A DNA stretch of 64,000 nt from Nageia nagi (GCA_050084985.1 JBITNC010000002.1:26350001-26414000), one strand, 5' to 3'. Positions 12,240 through 25,050 are shown, numbered from the stretch's first letter. Made by a program: numbers and translations. Notes: generated by a model not told the origin, from the sequence alone.

Positions 12240-13024
12240 ATTGAGCAAGGTGATGGGTCACCATTTGGTAATGAGTTCATTGTATTCATGCTTAGGGATA
12301 ATTTGATGTTACTTTGGTTAATAATATTCATTAGAGAGTCAATTTGAAGTGCTTTTTGATATACTTGAAGAAGATCTTGGCTAAATATATCCTAGAATTC
12401 ACATGGTAAACCATCTAAATCAAGGGCCTTATCATTAGCCATGTAGGAATTTCTACAAGATCATCCACAATCAACAAAAGTGTCATATAAATCCCATTGA
12501 GTAGGGGGAATCTTAATTGGAACTATTATTTACATTCTTCCAAATCTTGGAGAGGGAAGCCTTAAAGCTTTTGGGAGTTGAAGATGACTTTGTAATGGTT
12601 GACAAAGGCATGGCTTATATCTACCTAGGATTGAAGTATTATGCTCTCCATTCACCTAAATAGATTTGAACTAGGTAGCTTATCTCAAAGTTTTGAGCTT
12701 TTGAAGAATTTCATAGAAACATTATTTCCTATTTTAAGCTATTGAATTTGGGCACAAATTTGAGCTGCAGGTTCTTCATAGACTTCATCTTACTTAATTT
12801 CATATCTCAAGTTTGCAATGTGACTTTGGATGTATTAACTAAAAGTACATAATTCTAAATACATAATAGCTTTGTCTAGCTCTACTTTAAGGGTGATTTT
12901 AGTATGCTTCTCGTGTTCAACAACTTCAAATCTTAAGGTTTGAAGAAGCATGGTGGTGCATGAAATAGCATCATTCTAATAAGATATCCAACTTATAGAA
13001 CTTGAGATCTAAGGGGCTAAATTT
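12240..13024 (-). pseudogene. L1-like LINE, RT portion (downstream half of split LINE-1)
   Basis: Read on the minus strand, about 12440-12300 gives DKALDLDGLPCEF followed by LLQVYQKALQ, the non-LTR reverse transcriptase block that normally reads KSPGPDG-P-EFY. Upstream (12900-12540) is the spacer that joins endonuclease and RT in plant L1 elements, with many stops. It continues the endonuclease half at 21078-21740; the two are separated by the copia-1 insertion, which left AATTT at 13020-13024 and AATTC at 21078-21082. Confidence 0.7.
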
Positions 13025-13274
13025 TGAAAGAATTGAACTATAATATGAACAACTCTAAACTCCCAAGATCACATGTAAGCTCATAAAACATATCTAACAA
13101 ACTCACAAACCAATCTCACAAAGATAACATAAGATGTAAGTGTTTCTTCCAACTAGGAGTACATCCACTAACTAGATCTTTACTTCAATCACAAATACAA
13201 CTCTCTTACAATCCTCCTAATCTCAACTCCTAAGAACTATCATATAGCATAACTTTACTCCATAATTGATATGT
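13025..13274 (-). repeat. copia-1 left (3') LTR, truncated
   Basis: Matches the first ~250 bases of the right LTR, from TGAAAGAATTGAAC to TGATATGT, and then breaks off. The missing half would contain the TATA region and the LTR start next to the polypurine tract. Confidence 0.9.
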
Positions 13275-13857
13275 AGTTTGAGACTCACTACTTGGATAAA
13301 ATACAATCATTAATCACAATTGGTTTCAATGTACATAAAATAGTCATCCAACTGGAAGTCATGAAGAGTCTCCAAGAGCTTGCATACCTAAGGTAAGTAA
13401 CCTGTAATCTCAAAGAAACCTACAAATCATAAGCAGCTCAAATAACAAGATTAGTTAGATGCAACATATTCATCTCAAAAAAGATAGATGAATCACACAA
13501 ATGCAATCATAAACTAATCAATGGTGCACTATAAGTCATCACGAAGATGGCATGCTAAAAACTCATAGTCATCTGCTATATATAAAACATGTGTTGATTA
13601 TCATTACAAAATAGAGTATGCACATATGAATTTCTCACATATGGGTAACTAAATAATGCCAAAAGACACATAAGAGTTCTTCATACATGGATAACTTAAT
13701 AGTGCTAAATTGGCCAATCTTTTACTTTAAAAAATTTGTACAAGTTCCTCATGCATAGTGAACTTACCACAAAGGTGTACAACAAAATCAATACTATATA
13801 GCACAAAATCCTCCTAAAAGTAAAGTTGTCATTACAAATATGAATTCAACACATAGA

Positions 13858-15447
13858 ATTCAAACTTCACTTCCCCTTGAGGGTAACTTCACTAACCTGA
13901 TAGCATCCTTAAGCTTATAGAACTAAGTTTCTAGGAGGGGCTTGGTGAATAAATCAATGGAGTTCAAGGTTGATGGACAATACTCTAGGTGTGTGATGCC
14001 ATCAAGAACCTTCTCCCTGGTAAAATGGGCATATATTTCTATATGTTTTGTTCTCTGATGGAACATAGGATTCTTAACCAAAGAAATAGTGGACTAATTT
14101 TTTGAAGAAATCAAAGATGAGCCACCTTGCTCATATCTAATTTCTTTTAGAAGATGCCTTAGCCAAATAGCTTCCTAGGCTGCAACAAACATGGTTTGGT
14201 ATTCGAATTCTATGTTGGATAGAGAAATAGTTACTTCTTAGAATTCCAAGAGATAACACTTGAGCTAATGCTAAAGACGTATGCAGAGGTTGACTTCCTA
14301 TCATCTCTATCTCCTCCATAGTTAGAATTTGAGAATCCAAAGATAACAAATAAGGGTAACTTAGAATACTTGAGAGCAAGATCTTTAATACCTACAACAT
14401 ACCTTAAGATTGTCTTAATAGCATTAAGGTGCTCAACATATAGTTTTTGCATGAATCGAGCCATTAAATTCACTGCAAAGGTAATATCAAACCTAGAAAT
14501 AGTCAAATATAAAAGACTACTAATTAATTACCTATAAGTTGTAGCATCAGCTGACTGAGAGTTAGAGCTTAGAGAGATAGTGATTCTAGAAGAGACTAAG
14601 ATCATAGCATATCTACACTCTTCCATTCCAAACTTCTCTAAGATGTCTAATATATACTTAGATTGACTGAGATAAGTACAATCTTTGTATTGATACATTT
14701 AAATTCTAAGATAGTAGTGCAAAAGACCAAAATCAATTATTTCAAATGTTTCTTTAAGTTTGGATATGCACTCTTGAATGATTTCATCATTGTTCCTAGT
14801 CATCAAAAGATCATCCACATAAAAGAGAATCAAGACCATGCCTTTTCCTTGATTGAGCACATATAGATCAGAGTCAGAAAAATATTTGAAGAAATCAATA
14901 TCTTCAAAATACCCTAAAATCTTTTTGTACCAAGCTCGAGGTGCTTGCTTAATTCCATATAATGATTTCTTTATCTTGCACATAAAGGACTCTTTACCTT
15001 CCGTAATAAACCCTTCTAGTTGATTCATGAAGATTTTCACATCTAAGTCACTATTGAGAAATGCACTCTTGATGTCAAGTTGAAAAACTTTTCATCCTTG
15101 AGCTACAAAAGGAGCAAGGATAATCTTGATAGTAGGCATCTTTTCCATGGAAGCAAAGGTTTCCTCATAATCTACATCGTATTTCTAAACATAACCTTTG
15201 GCTACTAATCTTGCCTTGTATTTTTCAATATCTTAACTGAATTGAATTTGACCTTGTAGATTCACTTATTACCAATCATATTATTTTCATTGGAATAAGG
15301 AACCAAGTCCCATGTTTCATTTTTTATAAGCACCTCATACTCCACATTCATGGTTTCCATCCAGCACTCACGCTTAGAAGCTTTTTTGAAGGTTGAGGGC
15401 TCATGCTTATTGTTAATCTTGATAAATAAAGATTTATTCAAGATCAT
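13858..15447 (-). pseudogene. copia-1 reverse transcriptase and RNase H
   Basis: The minus strand gives copia RT: KKSLYGIKQAPRAWYKKI, then LILFYVDDLLMTRNND with the YVDD catalytic motif intact, and HYYLRI (15040-14699). Further down comes the RNase H region with TISRFDITFAVNLMARFMQK and DRDDRKSTSAYVF (14506-14231). The start of RT (ECWMETMNVEYEVLIKNETW) lies at 15447-15262. The frame closes at least three times across this span, at about 15250, 14690 and 14230. It pairs residue for residue with the copy at 58370-59960. Confidence 0.88.
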
Positions 15448-15639
15448 GCTCCTAGTTACCCTTTATGTTGGAGAATTTTGTTCTTATGGTGACTTATTTA
15501 GATCAATATATAACCAGCTAGGTGTAAGTAAAGAGTCCATTGGATCATCAACATCCTCATTAGAAGCAGATTCTTTAAGAAGTTCATTAAACTTTACATA
15601 CCTTGAAATAGGATGGAGAGAACTTGTAGCCTCTATGCT

Positions 15640-16440
15640 AACTGTCATAACCCACAAAGATACATTTTTTAGCTCTTTTGTTCAACTTCTTTTTCGCTGA
15701 AATAATTGTAGAAGAATGATTTACAACCAAACATTTTAAGGTGTGAAATATTAAGTTTTCTTCCTAACCATGCCTCAAAAGGAGTTTTACTCTAAACGGT
15801 TTTTGTGAGACACCTATTCAAGGTGTAAATAGTAATGATCATAGCTTCACCTCACAAGAAATTAGAAAGATTACCCATGTATCTAGCCATATTTATAATT
15901 ATTTTATTTTTCTTTTCAATAATATCATTCTGCTAAAAAGTGTAAGGAATTGTAAACTACCTCTTGATCTCATATTTAGCATAATAGTTATTAAAATCAT
16001 TGCTGCTATATTCTCTCCAATTATTTGATCTCAACATCTTGATTTTAAGGTTAGTTTGATTCTCAACAAAGGTTTTAAAAACCTTAAAACTCTCAAAGGT
16101 TTGATCTTTATACTCAAGTAGATACCCAAAGGTCATTCTATTAAAGTCATCAATGAAGATCAAGATGTAAGATGCTACTCCAAGTAACTTAGTTTGAAAT
16201 AGATCCATCAAATCTGAATGCACAAGTTGAAGAGGTTGAGATGCTTTTATTACCTTATCTTTTTTAAGTTTTTATTTATGTATCTTACCAAGAATGCACT
16301 TCTCGCATAGACCAATCAAAAAAGAAATTGAAGGCAAACCTTCCATAAGTTCTTGTTCTTTTATGATTTGAATACTCTTATGGTTAAGGTGTCCTAAATG
16401 TTGGTACTAAAGATTACCTCTATAACACACACTTGTAGTA
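15640..16440 (-). pseudogene. copia-1 integrase
   Basis: The core at 16223-15957 reads HSDLMDLFQTK, YILIFIDDFNRMTFGYLLEY and KIKMLRSNNWREYSSND, where the family has LDNGGEY; the second catalytic Asp is therefore replaced (RSNNW). Upstream lies the zinc-binding GAG-pre-integrase region around 16440-16260. The PQQNG motif near 15935 carries a TAG in place of one Gln. A TAG near 15793 falls at the same site as one in the related copy at about 60324. Confidence 0.82.
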
Positions 16441-16449
16441 AGACACATC

Positions 16450-16830
16450 TTTGATGGAACTTGATCCATAATGTAAAGGTTATCTTTCAATGATCCTTTA
16501 ACCAAATGGTAAGTCCTTTCTTAATGCACCAAGATTGAGAGTCGAACTCAAAAGAGTACCTTTTTCTAGCAACTTGGATTATGGAGAGAAGATTCATCCT
16601 TAACTTAAGAACATACAAAATATTTTCAAGAACCTTTCTATGAATCAACACTCCTAATTCCTTGGACTTAAAGGGTAGAGTTATCACCTATCACAATTGC
16701 ATCTTTTCTATACTTGTGAAAGTTCTCAAACTATTCCTTTTCAAAGCATAGGTGATTAATGCAACTAGAGTCAACAATTCATTCAGACAAAAAAGAGTGA
16801 GATAAAGAGTCAAGCATTGTAGCAAAACCA
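16450..16830 (-). pseudogene. copia-1 protease
   Basis: The protease active site near 16770 reads IVDSSCINH, where the related copy at 61019-61441 has IVDSGCTNH; the invariant Gly is lost. Downstream the fold continues as GVLIHRKVLENILYVLKLRM (16687-16487). Stops flank both pieces. Confidence 0.75.
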
Positions 16831-16889
16831 GCAATGAATATTATTTTTTTCTTTGAAGCTCTTTACATTTCCATTGCCTTTGTTCTTTT

Positions 16890-17796
16890 CTTCTTTTTTT
16901 TTATAGCAATCAATTTCTTTATGACCTTAGATGCCATAATAGTTACAAATACCATCAAATATTTTTTTAAGATAAGGATTGTTTGCTTTACCTTTTCCAT
17001 ATTTTTGCTTAAAGTGGTTGTTATTACTGTTATTCCTGCTGATGTTGTTGTTCATGTTGTTGCCATTATTTTTACTGCTATTATAGCCATTATCTTTTTT
17101 CTCAAATCTTTTGGAGGAAGAAGGATAATATTTTTTTAATGGTTAAACTTCTTGAAATGAGTTTTGGTTGCTCCAAGAGTAACATTATTATCTTTAGAAG
17201 AAGAAATCAACACCTTATTATTAAGGGTTTTCTTATGCTTCAAAAGGTGCCTAGAAAGGTTCTCAAAGGAGAAGACTTCTTCATCATCATCAAACCTTAT
17301 TTTCATAACCGTTACAAAGTTTTCAAACTTTGAAGAAAAACTTTGAAGAATGATGAAGACCATGAACTCATCATTGATGTAATTGCACCTATAAGTAATA
17401 AGTTGGGTCTTTAAGTTAATGATTTTGTTCAAGTAGATGATAACATTTTCATCTTCCCTTTGACAAGATTGAAGCAACTTTTGGAGAATGGTAAACCTTC
17501 TTAAAAAATTTGAACCAAGGTAGATTTGTTTAAAGCTTATCCTAAGTTTCTTTCACCAAGGTTGAAGATGAAATCATTAAAAGCATATCATTTGAAACTA
17601 CACAGTAAATCATGGAGTTTACCAACTCATTCTTCGTGTTGTAAGCCTCTAGTGCCTTCTCATCTGTAGGAGGTACAAGATTTTTATTCACTATTTGCCA
17701 AAGTTTTCTTATCTGTAATTCAGCTCTCATTCGTGGTTCTCAAATTCCAAAGTTGGAACCATCAAGAATGTGTTTTGGTAAAAAAGATTCTCCCAT
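16890..17796 (-). pseudogene. copia-1 Gag and zinc knuckle
   Basis: Gag starts at the ATG complementary to 17794-17796 (MGESFLPKHILDGSNFG). It continues as MRAELQIRKLWQIVN, and then as a helical UBN2-type capsid region (17477-17136) with KVENFVTVM-like spacing. The zinc knuckle near 16930 reads CNYYGI then a stop then GHKEIDC; the second Cys is Tyr and a stop replaces Lys. Compared with the copy at 61393-62326, this one keeps Gln at 17713-17715 where the other has TAG. Confidence 0.83.
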
Positions 17797-19439
17797 TTGC
17801 TACATAAGAATGTAAAAAAATAATAAGCATATGGTTTAATAAATAACATTAAATGTTAAGTTTTAACCAAGTAAATAATACGTGTTACATTTAACACTAG
17901 ACATACTTGATTTGATTCACAAGTGCAAATGTTTTACAACTTAAATAATCCATGTATCCAAATACATTTCTCATCTCAAGAACCGTAGATGTAGAGTGAC
18001 ATTGTTGAGGTTTGTTTTCTTATCTAAAATTAGGCTTTAACTTGGATTCCCACACAAGAGGAGCCCAAGTACTACCAATCCTCAACCAGATTGCCTTAGT
18101 CAGTTTTATACTTTCTCACAAGGAGAAGTACCTACTATTTTTCAAGGTTATGATGTTTATTGGATCGACCAAATTATTAATCTTGATTAGGTTTCAAGTT
18201 ATCCTCTTAGGTTATCAAGATAATCTCTGAATGGACGTGCGAACATGTGGTATTACTACACACATGTTTGTCCACCTATTAGAGTTATGTCTAGATCAAC
18301 AGAGGATTTAGGGGTAATTGAGAAGTACGAACTTTTCACCATTTGAATCATCGAACTTAAAGGTTCCAGTCCACCTATCCTCACCTCATGGCTCCCTAAA
18401 CAAGTCATGTTGTAGAATGTACGTACGAATGTGTTCATTTTAGAGGGTTGTTCATATCAATGTTTGCATTTTTGTTTGCATAAGCAAATAAAGAAAAAAA
18501 TGAAACATGAAGTAAAGAGCATAAATAAAATATCATCCATTCAAAATTTGAAATCTAAAAGTCGAATGGATTTTGTTTACTAACCCCTAAAGAACATCTT
18601 TACATAGGTCCATAATAATTTGCACAAGTATATTAACTTTGCATAAGAAGATACTTAGCATGCATCAATCCATAGCTTAAAAAATTTAAGTAAGCATGCA
18701 TTATTCCATAACTTAAAAAAAAAATTAAGCATGCATTATTAACTTAACAAATAAGTTCTAAAAAATATGCATTAATACTAAAAAGTACTAGCATAATTTA
18801 TTAACTTAACAAATAAGTACTAACTTGCATTTAACTTAAGATTTAAGTACTAAGCATAAGAGAACTATATTAACATAATAAAATATTTTTATAATAAACT
18901 AACATTAAATACTAAAACATCTAATTTTAAGTCATATTTAAAATAAGTAAAAAACTTTAAATATTGATAAAAAAATCTTCTTAAACTAAAGACTAATAAA
19001 AAATCTTCAATTAACAACTAAAAAAATTCTAAGTTAAAAATACTTCTAATTATCTTTTATTTAAAATAAATTTAAAATAAGTGACAAAAAAACCATGTTA
19101 AAAAAATCCCTTCTTAAGAAAAAAAAATCCTTTAAAACTTAAAAATCTAGACAAAAATTGCAATAAAAAAAAATATTATTATGCTCAAGAAGCTTTCTAC
19201 ACCCTCAAAAAAATAAGTCCATCTTAACTTTAACTCTAACTCTATTCCAAGTTAGAGTGAGTTAAAGAGAATGGAAAATAATTATGAGTTATACTAAGAA
19301 ACAAGAAAAATAAGTTTTAAATTCTGCAGAGTTTTAAATCCAAACAAAAAATACTCCACACCACTTCAAAGAAGATTTGCAAGCATTAAATTTCCAACAA
19401 CAACAATCATTAAAATAAATGGAGGAGATTAAGTTTAGA

Positions 19440-19760
19440 GAAAAAAATGCTCGGGGAAGAATTAAGGAGGAAAGGTTGCGGAGGCCATGGGTTTGGGGAG
19501 GCACCGCGTTGAGGCAATGTGAGAGGCGTCGCTCTGCAAAGAAGTCGCACTGAACCAAGCGACTGAGGTTTTTTTTTTTGAAGGGTGGCAGAGGGAGGAG
19601 AGCGCAGATGGGAAATGGCAACAGAGGGTTCCACGCCGTGAGGAAAGAGGCAAGCCGAGACGCCAACAGGCAGAGTCAACTTCCAAGGATTTCGCAACAC
19701 AATCAAGCAAAGCAGTCAGCAGATCAAAGGAGTGTGGCAACAGATTTTGCCACCTCAAAA
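19440..19760. other. GC-rich island within the copia-1 leader
   Basis: About 320 bases rich in G and C, with several CpGs, inside a leader that is otherwise poly-A/T. Three minus-strand frames overlap here and are all open (up to 110 codons), which reflects base composition more than coding. The Ser/Pro/Leu-rich readings resemble the 5' part of a plant gene but match nothing I recognise. It may be captured host DNA. Confidence 0.45.
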
Positions 19761-20562
19761 TTTTTGTAAAACTTTTGCATGAAAGAAAAAAGCTTCATAA
19801 AATAATTCTTTATTATTCCCCTTTTTATTATTATTATTATTTTTTTAAAATAAACCTTTCAAAAAAAATTGAGGGCTTTTTTTTTTAAACAAAATATCTA
19901 ATTTTTTAAACAAAATAAATTTATTTAAAAAATAAAGGTCTCTTGTTTTGAATAAACCATTTTGAAAATATATTTTTTTAATTGAAAAAGTCCAATTTTT
20001 TTATATGTAAACCTCCCCCTTTTTATTGAAATGTAAACTCTAAAAAAAGTAGTAAAAAGTAATTATTTTCATTTTTGTTAGTAAAAAAAAAATCTTATTT
20101 GCAAAAATACAACCTTCTAATTTTTAAAGTTAAAATAGTTTTATAAGGTAGAAATAACAAATCTTTTTCATAAAAAGTATAACAATAAGCAATATATATT
20201 AAGCAACTTTTGTAAAAAAAAATTGCAACAAAAATGTTAGCATAAACAAAAGATTGCATGCTTATATATATATATATATTGCTATTTTTGGAGTAAAAAA
20301 GGATGAACTAATACATTATACAAAATATGTTAGTCTAAAACTAGTTGCATCATATATTGCTATTTTTTTAAGCAAATGTTGTAATAAATTGAACTAACAT
20401 ATTTCACTAAATATGTTAGTAATAAGTAGTGATTCATAAAAATTGGAGGAGAGTAAGTAAGAGATTATACCTTCAAAGGTTTTACCTTACAAGGATGAAG
20501 AAAGATGAAGCCTGCAAGAAGATGAGTCACCAAACAAGGATGTGAAGAGGAGCCTCCAAGTT

Positions 20563-20574
20563 GTTCTGACACCA
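20563..20574 (-). promoter_or_regulatory. copia-1 primer-binding site
   Basis: Two bases inside the 5' LTR the minus strand reads TGGTGTCAGAAC. The initiator tRNA-Met site of plant copia elements is TGGTATCAGAGC, so 10 of 12 bases match. Confidence 0.75.
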
Positions 20575-20576
20575 AA

Positions 20577-21077
20577 TGATAGAATTGAACTATAACATGA
20601 ACAACTCTAAACTCCTAAGGTCACATGTAAACTCACAAAACACATCTAACAAACTCATAAAGCAATCTCACAAAGATAACACAAGATGTAAGTGGTTCTT
20701 CCAACTAGGAGTACATCCACTAACCAGATCTTTACTTCAATCACAAATACAACTCTCTTACAATCCTCCTAATCTCAACTCCTAAGCACTATACTATAGC
20801 ATAACTTTACTCCACAATTGGTATGTGATCACAAAGAGGGAGCCTTCTATTTATAGGCCAAAATCCCTCTTTGGATCACCCTTTTATCCAATGTACAAAA
20901 GCATGACATGCACATCCTTTTACCTAAGGGGCATGCTCATGACATGGAGTGAAGGACAAGTTACATTATCATATTCACTTAAATACTTAAGGTATAAAAT
21001 AATATCCTTAAGTATTAGTGAACTTACATAGAAGATTATTACATAACCTTTACAATAATGCATTATACATTCCAACA
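20577..21077 (-). repeat. copia-1 right (5') LTR, 501 bp
   Basis: In element sense it runs from TGTTGG (21077) to ATCA (20577). It shares its whole length with the LTR at 57167-57665 and the solo LTR at 27068-27574. A TATA box, CTATAAATAG in element sense, lies at 20856-20847, as expected for the LTR promoter. Confidence 0.93.
20847..20856 (-). promoter_or_regulatory. LTR TATA box
   Basis: CTATAAATAG in element sense, followed by AAGGCTCCCTC. The same block is kept in the other copies (11733-11742 plus strand; 57435-57444 minus; 27343-27352 minus as ATAAATAAAA). Confidence 0.6.
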
Positions 21078-22880
21078 AATTCCACACACATCGTATATGA
21101 GTAGACATCATAAGGTGCTTGAGAAAGGGCATGTTTAAGAAGAATTGAGATTGGAAGCGACATGGAGAAGGTGAAGTGGACACACAGAAGAACATAATGG
21201 GTACATGGTCAAATATGGTTGTGTTCGATATGGTCATAACCAACAAGGTGATTTGTGAGGGACAGTGCAAACCAAAAGTAGAGTGTTCATAACTCATGGC
21301 ACAATCAATACATGTTAAGATTCAAGCATGCTCGACTTGAAAATTGGACCAAGTGAATCAACTGGCTTCTAAAAAATCAGTTAAAGTAAAGCATGCGTTA
21401 GAGGTAGTAAGCTTTAGCTTCTTCATAAAAATTCATGTTTCTCTTTCACTAACATTCCATTGCATAGGGAGGTGGTTAACTTTATCATGCACTTTTTTCA
21501 ATCATATTGAAGTCCCCACAAAGAACCCATATCGCTAGTGGCATTAAAAAGGCTAGCCAACACCATAACGTGCATCTATCAAGAGTATGATTATAAGTGT
21601 ACGCATAAATAATGCTAAAGGAGTGGCTAACAATTTCTAGTGATGTCCAAACCTTTTGAGTAGAAGGGTCCACACCCCATGAAACAATATTCCCCTACCA
21701 TCTAAGGGCCAAAAAAGTGGCAAGGAATCCCTCTACAAGAGAATGATTAGTGGAATGGAACACACTATCGGACCAGAGAAAATTACAGGTGTTAATCAAA
21801 ATGAAATAAACAACTTAAATTTTTGAAGACATAGAAAGTCGAAACTACGATGAAGCTAAGAACTATGAAGTATATTCTTTAGACCCCAATTGCACTAAAT
21901 TGCTCGACCCTTCAGAAGAAACTCTAGAAGTGATTAGAGGGGATTGAGAACTATAAAGAACTAGAGATTGTGACAATAGGGCAACACTAATCCTTATTAA
22001 CCACAACTGAGGGACTATATTAGCCCTATCAGTTGCAAAGGTTGAGAAGGTGATGTTGGCTACTTGGCTTTACAAGGCTTCTAGTTTATCACTATAACTC
22101 ATTCATTTTTATTTCCTCTATTTCAACCCTCATTTGTACCAAGATTAGCAACTTGATGATTAGTGGGATGGGACTTGAATTTGGTAGGCAATCATTGATC
22201 TTATGCTTTGTAGACTGATAGCGATAACAAGTGTTGGGCAAATTAATATAAATAACCCATTGTGTTGTTGTTATATCCCCAATCTAAAGCTCAATATAGT
22301 CTTTAAGTATCTTTAGAGAGATCAACTTTGACGTAAACTATTTTGTTGAGATGAACAAAATAAAACTTTACATGCTCCATACAAACAAACTTTCATATGG
22401 GAGAGACTAAAGAATGAAGGATTGGCTAAAGGATCATAGGCAACCTAAGAAATTCAACCCAGACGAGGACTTGCAATGGCACATCATCCTCAACCAAGAA
22501 ACATTTTGACCACTACTAGAAATTAAGCATACCAAGGGCCATGCTTCAAAACTTATTGAGTGTGCTTGGCATCATAAAATAAAATAAAAAGTAAAAAACC
22601 ATTGGTTACATTTTGGATACCCTCAACTTTAATACCATAGGTATGTCATGTATGTTGAATCCATTCATGAATCAAGGTATTGTTTATTATGCATCCTAGA
22701 AAATGTTCCATTAGGGAATGCTCTTCGAGCCAATGGCAAGCATAATTATGTTCATACAAAGATATAACCACATCAAGAGCTAGATCATTACCTCATGAAA
22801 AACTTTGGGGAAGAACTTGTAAGGATTTTTCACAATTGTCATTTCGACCTCCAATAGCTTCAACTGATAAGTGACCAAAT
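21078..22880 (-). pseudogene. L1-like LINE, ORF1 and endonuclease portion (LINE-1)
   Basis: At 21673-21485 the minus strand reads WVLCGDFNMIEKS, the GDFN active-site motif of the apurinic endonuclease that opens plant L1 ORF2; FDHVPIMFF near 21190 is the later D-H-P motif. Upstream, 22880-22050 holds an ORF1-like region: a DUF4283-type GPW segment (KHGPWYA) and a damaged zinc knuckle reading CYRYQSTKHKINDC with a Cys changed to Tyr. Stops are frequent. The LINE continues past the copia-1 insertion at 13024-12240. Confidence 0.72.
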
Positions 22881-22911
22881 GCCATGAAATACGTGGTGTT
22901 TCAAGAGTAAA

Positions 22912-23446
22912 TGCTATAATGTACCAAAATAAAAAATGCATTCAATGGAGCATACACAAAATGAACTAGGATACCAATGGGAGAAATCTCTATATTATCA
23001 ATAATGGAGTTCAAAAATACAACTATTGAGTTCACAAATCTCATACACAGTTAGAAAAGCTAGAAGATTACTAAACTACTAACTCACAACTCAACTCAAG
23101 ATAACTATGTTACAATCATCAAGAATAAAACCTAATTGTGGTTAAAACCTACAAGATTTGTAAGGAATTCATTATTACTAGTTTATGCTCGTAACTGATG
23201 AGCTACAGTTACAAAATAAGCAAGAAATAATGACAAGAATCATAACTGAAGAATCTCTTATGAAACATTGTGGCATTTTTTATCTCATCCAAAAATATCA
23301 TGGCATTTTAGAAATGTGATGGTATTTCAAAAATGTGGCAACTTTTCTAGTTCAAAATGTATTGGGGGACTACATTTCATCAAAAAGGTCAAAAACATGA
23401 GATGTTGATGTCAAATCTTCAAGTCAACTTTGGTCAATTCTCAACA
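22912..23446 (-). repeat. copia-3 left (3') LTR
   Basis: Aligns over its length with 30113-30664, ending in CAATTCTCAACA like its partner. The exact left base is uncertain because the first ~20 bases align poorly. It has lost nearly all CpGs that the partner keeps. Confidence 0.88.
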
Positions 23447-25050
23447 TTCTCCCCTTGATGCTGAGATGGCTCACCAATGAGTCTCTTAGCATCAAAAACT
23501 GAGACTTTATAACACGCTTTGATAATGCATTTATAGATTTCTCCTTGATGTTACAATATCTAAGCTCAATTAGCTTCTTCTCCACCATGTCATGAATGAA
23601 ATGGTACTTCAATTCAAAGTACTTTGACCTGATATAGTGGATCGATTTACTTTGGTTATCATAAAACAATACAATTGGTCCATGTTGTTGCTCACAAATA
23701 CCCTCCAAAATATTCCTTACCCATAATGCTTGTTTTGTTGTCGAAGTAAGTGCAATATAGTCAACTTCATAAGAGGAAAATATGATTGACCCTTGCTTCT
23801 TTGAGCTCTAAGTGGTCAACCTTGTACCAAGTGAGAAATAATTCCCTAAAGTGGACTTTCTATCATCCAAATTGTTTCCCCAATCAGAATCATTGAATCC
23901 AAATAATTACATCTTCTCCACATGAGAATAAAGGATCCCAAAATATATGGGACCCTAACATATCTCATAATTCTCTTAACAACCCTCAAATGCAACATAG
24001 AAGGATTACTCATATATCTAGACACCAAAGAGACAACAAATGCAATATCAGGCCTAGTGTTTGTAAGAAACATTAGGCTTCTAACTATACTCTTTTACTC
24101 TACCATATTTGCTTTTGTAGCCTCATCAACCTTACACAACAATTCATCATGAATTATAGGAGTAGAAACAGGTTTGCAACAGTCCATGCCATACTTCTTG
24201 AGCATGTCCTTTGCATACTTATTTTGACAAATGATAATGTGGTCTTAGCTTTGGTGGACCTCCATTCCAAGAAAGTATTACATCGTGCCTAAATCTTTCA
24301 TTTTAAACTCTCTCATCATATCGGCCTTAAACTGATCATTCAACATGGAATTACTTCCAAAATAAATCAAATCATCTACATACAAGCACACAAGCAAGAT
24401 ATCAATACCTTATTTCTTGTAGTAGAATATTGGCTCACTCTTACTCCTCATGAAGCCAAACTTTTGAAAGCAGCGATCATTACCTTATTTCTTATAGTAG
24501 AATGTTCTTTGCCTTGCACTTCAAATCCTTAAGGTTGTTGTACATACACCTCTTCATTCAAATATCCATTTAAGAATGCATTGTTAACATCCATGTAATG
24601 TGCATTCCAATGCCTTTGGATTGCCAATGACAGAGCCATTCTCATTGTTTCTTGCCTTGTAACCAGTGTAAAGGTCTCTTCATAATCAACTCCATATTTT
24701 TTTGTGAACCCCTTAGCAACCAATCTTGCCTTGTACCTCTCTATACTCCCATCATTGTTATATTTTGTTTTGTATATCCATTTAGATCCTACACACCTCT
24801 TTCCTTTGGGTGGTTCACAAAGCTCCCAAGTATCAGTTTTTACAATGGAGTTCATCTCCTCTTACATGGCTTTCAACCACACATGATTGGTACAAGCTTG
24901 CTCATAGAAAGATGGTTCAAAATTTGAAATAGTCACCTTTTGGATAGCAAGCAGTGCATAATTCATAACATCCCCTTTGGGCTCACGTTCATTTGCATCT
25001 CCATACATGTGGATGTTCTCAAGTCCTTGGACAATTTGATCCATTTCATG
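23447..25050 (-). pseudogene. copia-3 reverse transcriptase and RNase H
   Basis: RT is clear at 24855-24529: TWELCEPPKGKRCVGSKWIY, YKARLVAKGFTKKYGVDYEE and HYMDVNNAFLNGYLNEEVYV. The YVDD catalytic motif is intact near 24380 (LYVDDLIYFGSN). The RNase H part holds TNTRPDIAFVVSLVSRYMSN (24073) and IVLFYDNQSKSIHYI (23708), and ends at SINALSKRV, where the family has ADxxTK. Frames break between these pieces. Confidence 0.88.

Larger units (their letters stand above)
17797..20576 (-). other. copia-1 5' leader, 2.8 kb
   Basis: Sequence between Gag and the 5' LTR. It is very AT-rich with long A and T runs, has a TA dinucleotide run at 20262-20279, and contains one GC-rich island (separate entry). 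The first ~1 kb matches the leader of copia-2 (62340-63130), so a long leader is a family trait. No conserved protein is visible. The primer-binding site is at its right end. Confidence 0.75.
13025..21077 (-). mobile_element. Ty1/copia LTR retrotransposon copia-1, inserted in a LINE
   Basis: Full span from a truncated left LTR (13025-13274) to a complete right LTR (20577-21077), with all copia domains on the minus strand: gag 17796-17136, protease about 16830-16480, integrase 16440-15640, RT 15447-14641, RNase H 14640-13858. Protease-integrase-RT order defines copia. Flanking 5-mers AATTT and AATTC match at 4 of 5 positions and mark the target duplication. A deletion joined the middle of the left LTR to internal sequence at 13274/13275, removing the polypurine tract. 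By eye the shared LTR parts differ at roughly 17 of 250 positions, so the insertion is old. Confidence 0.92.

Noticed and set aside
19334-19758. Three overlapping minus-strand frames of 98-110 codons as a gene
   Set aside because: All three phases are open because of base composition; no homology and no conserved start. Kept only as a GC-rich island.
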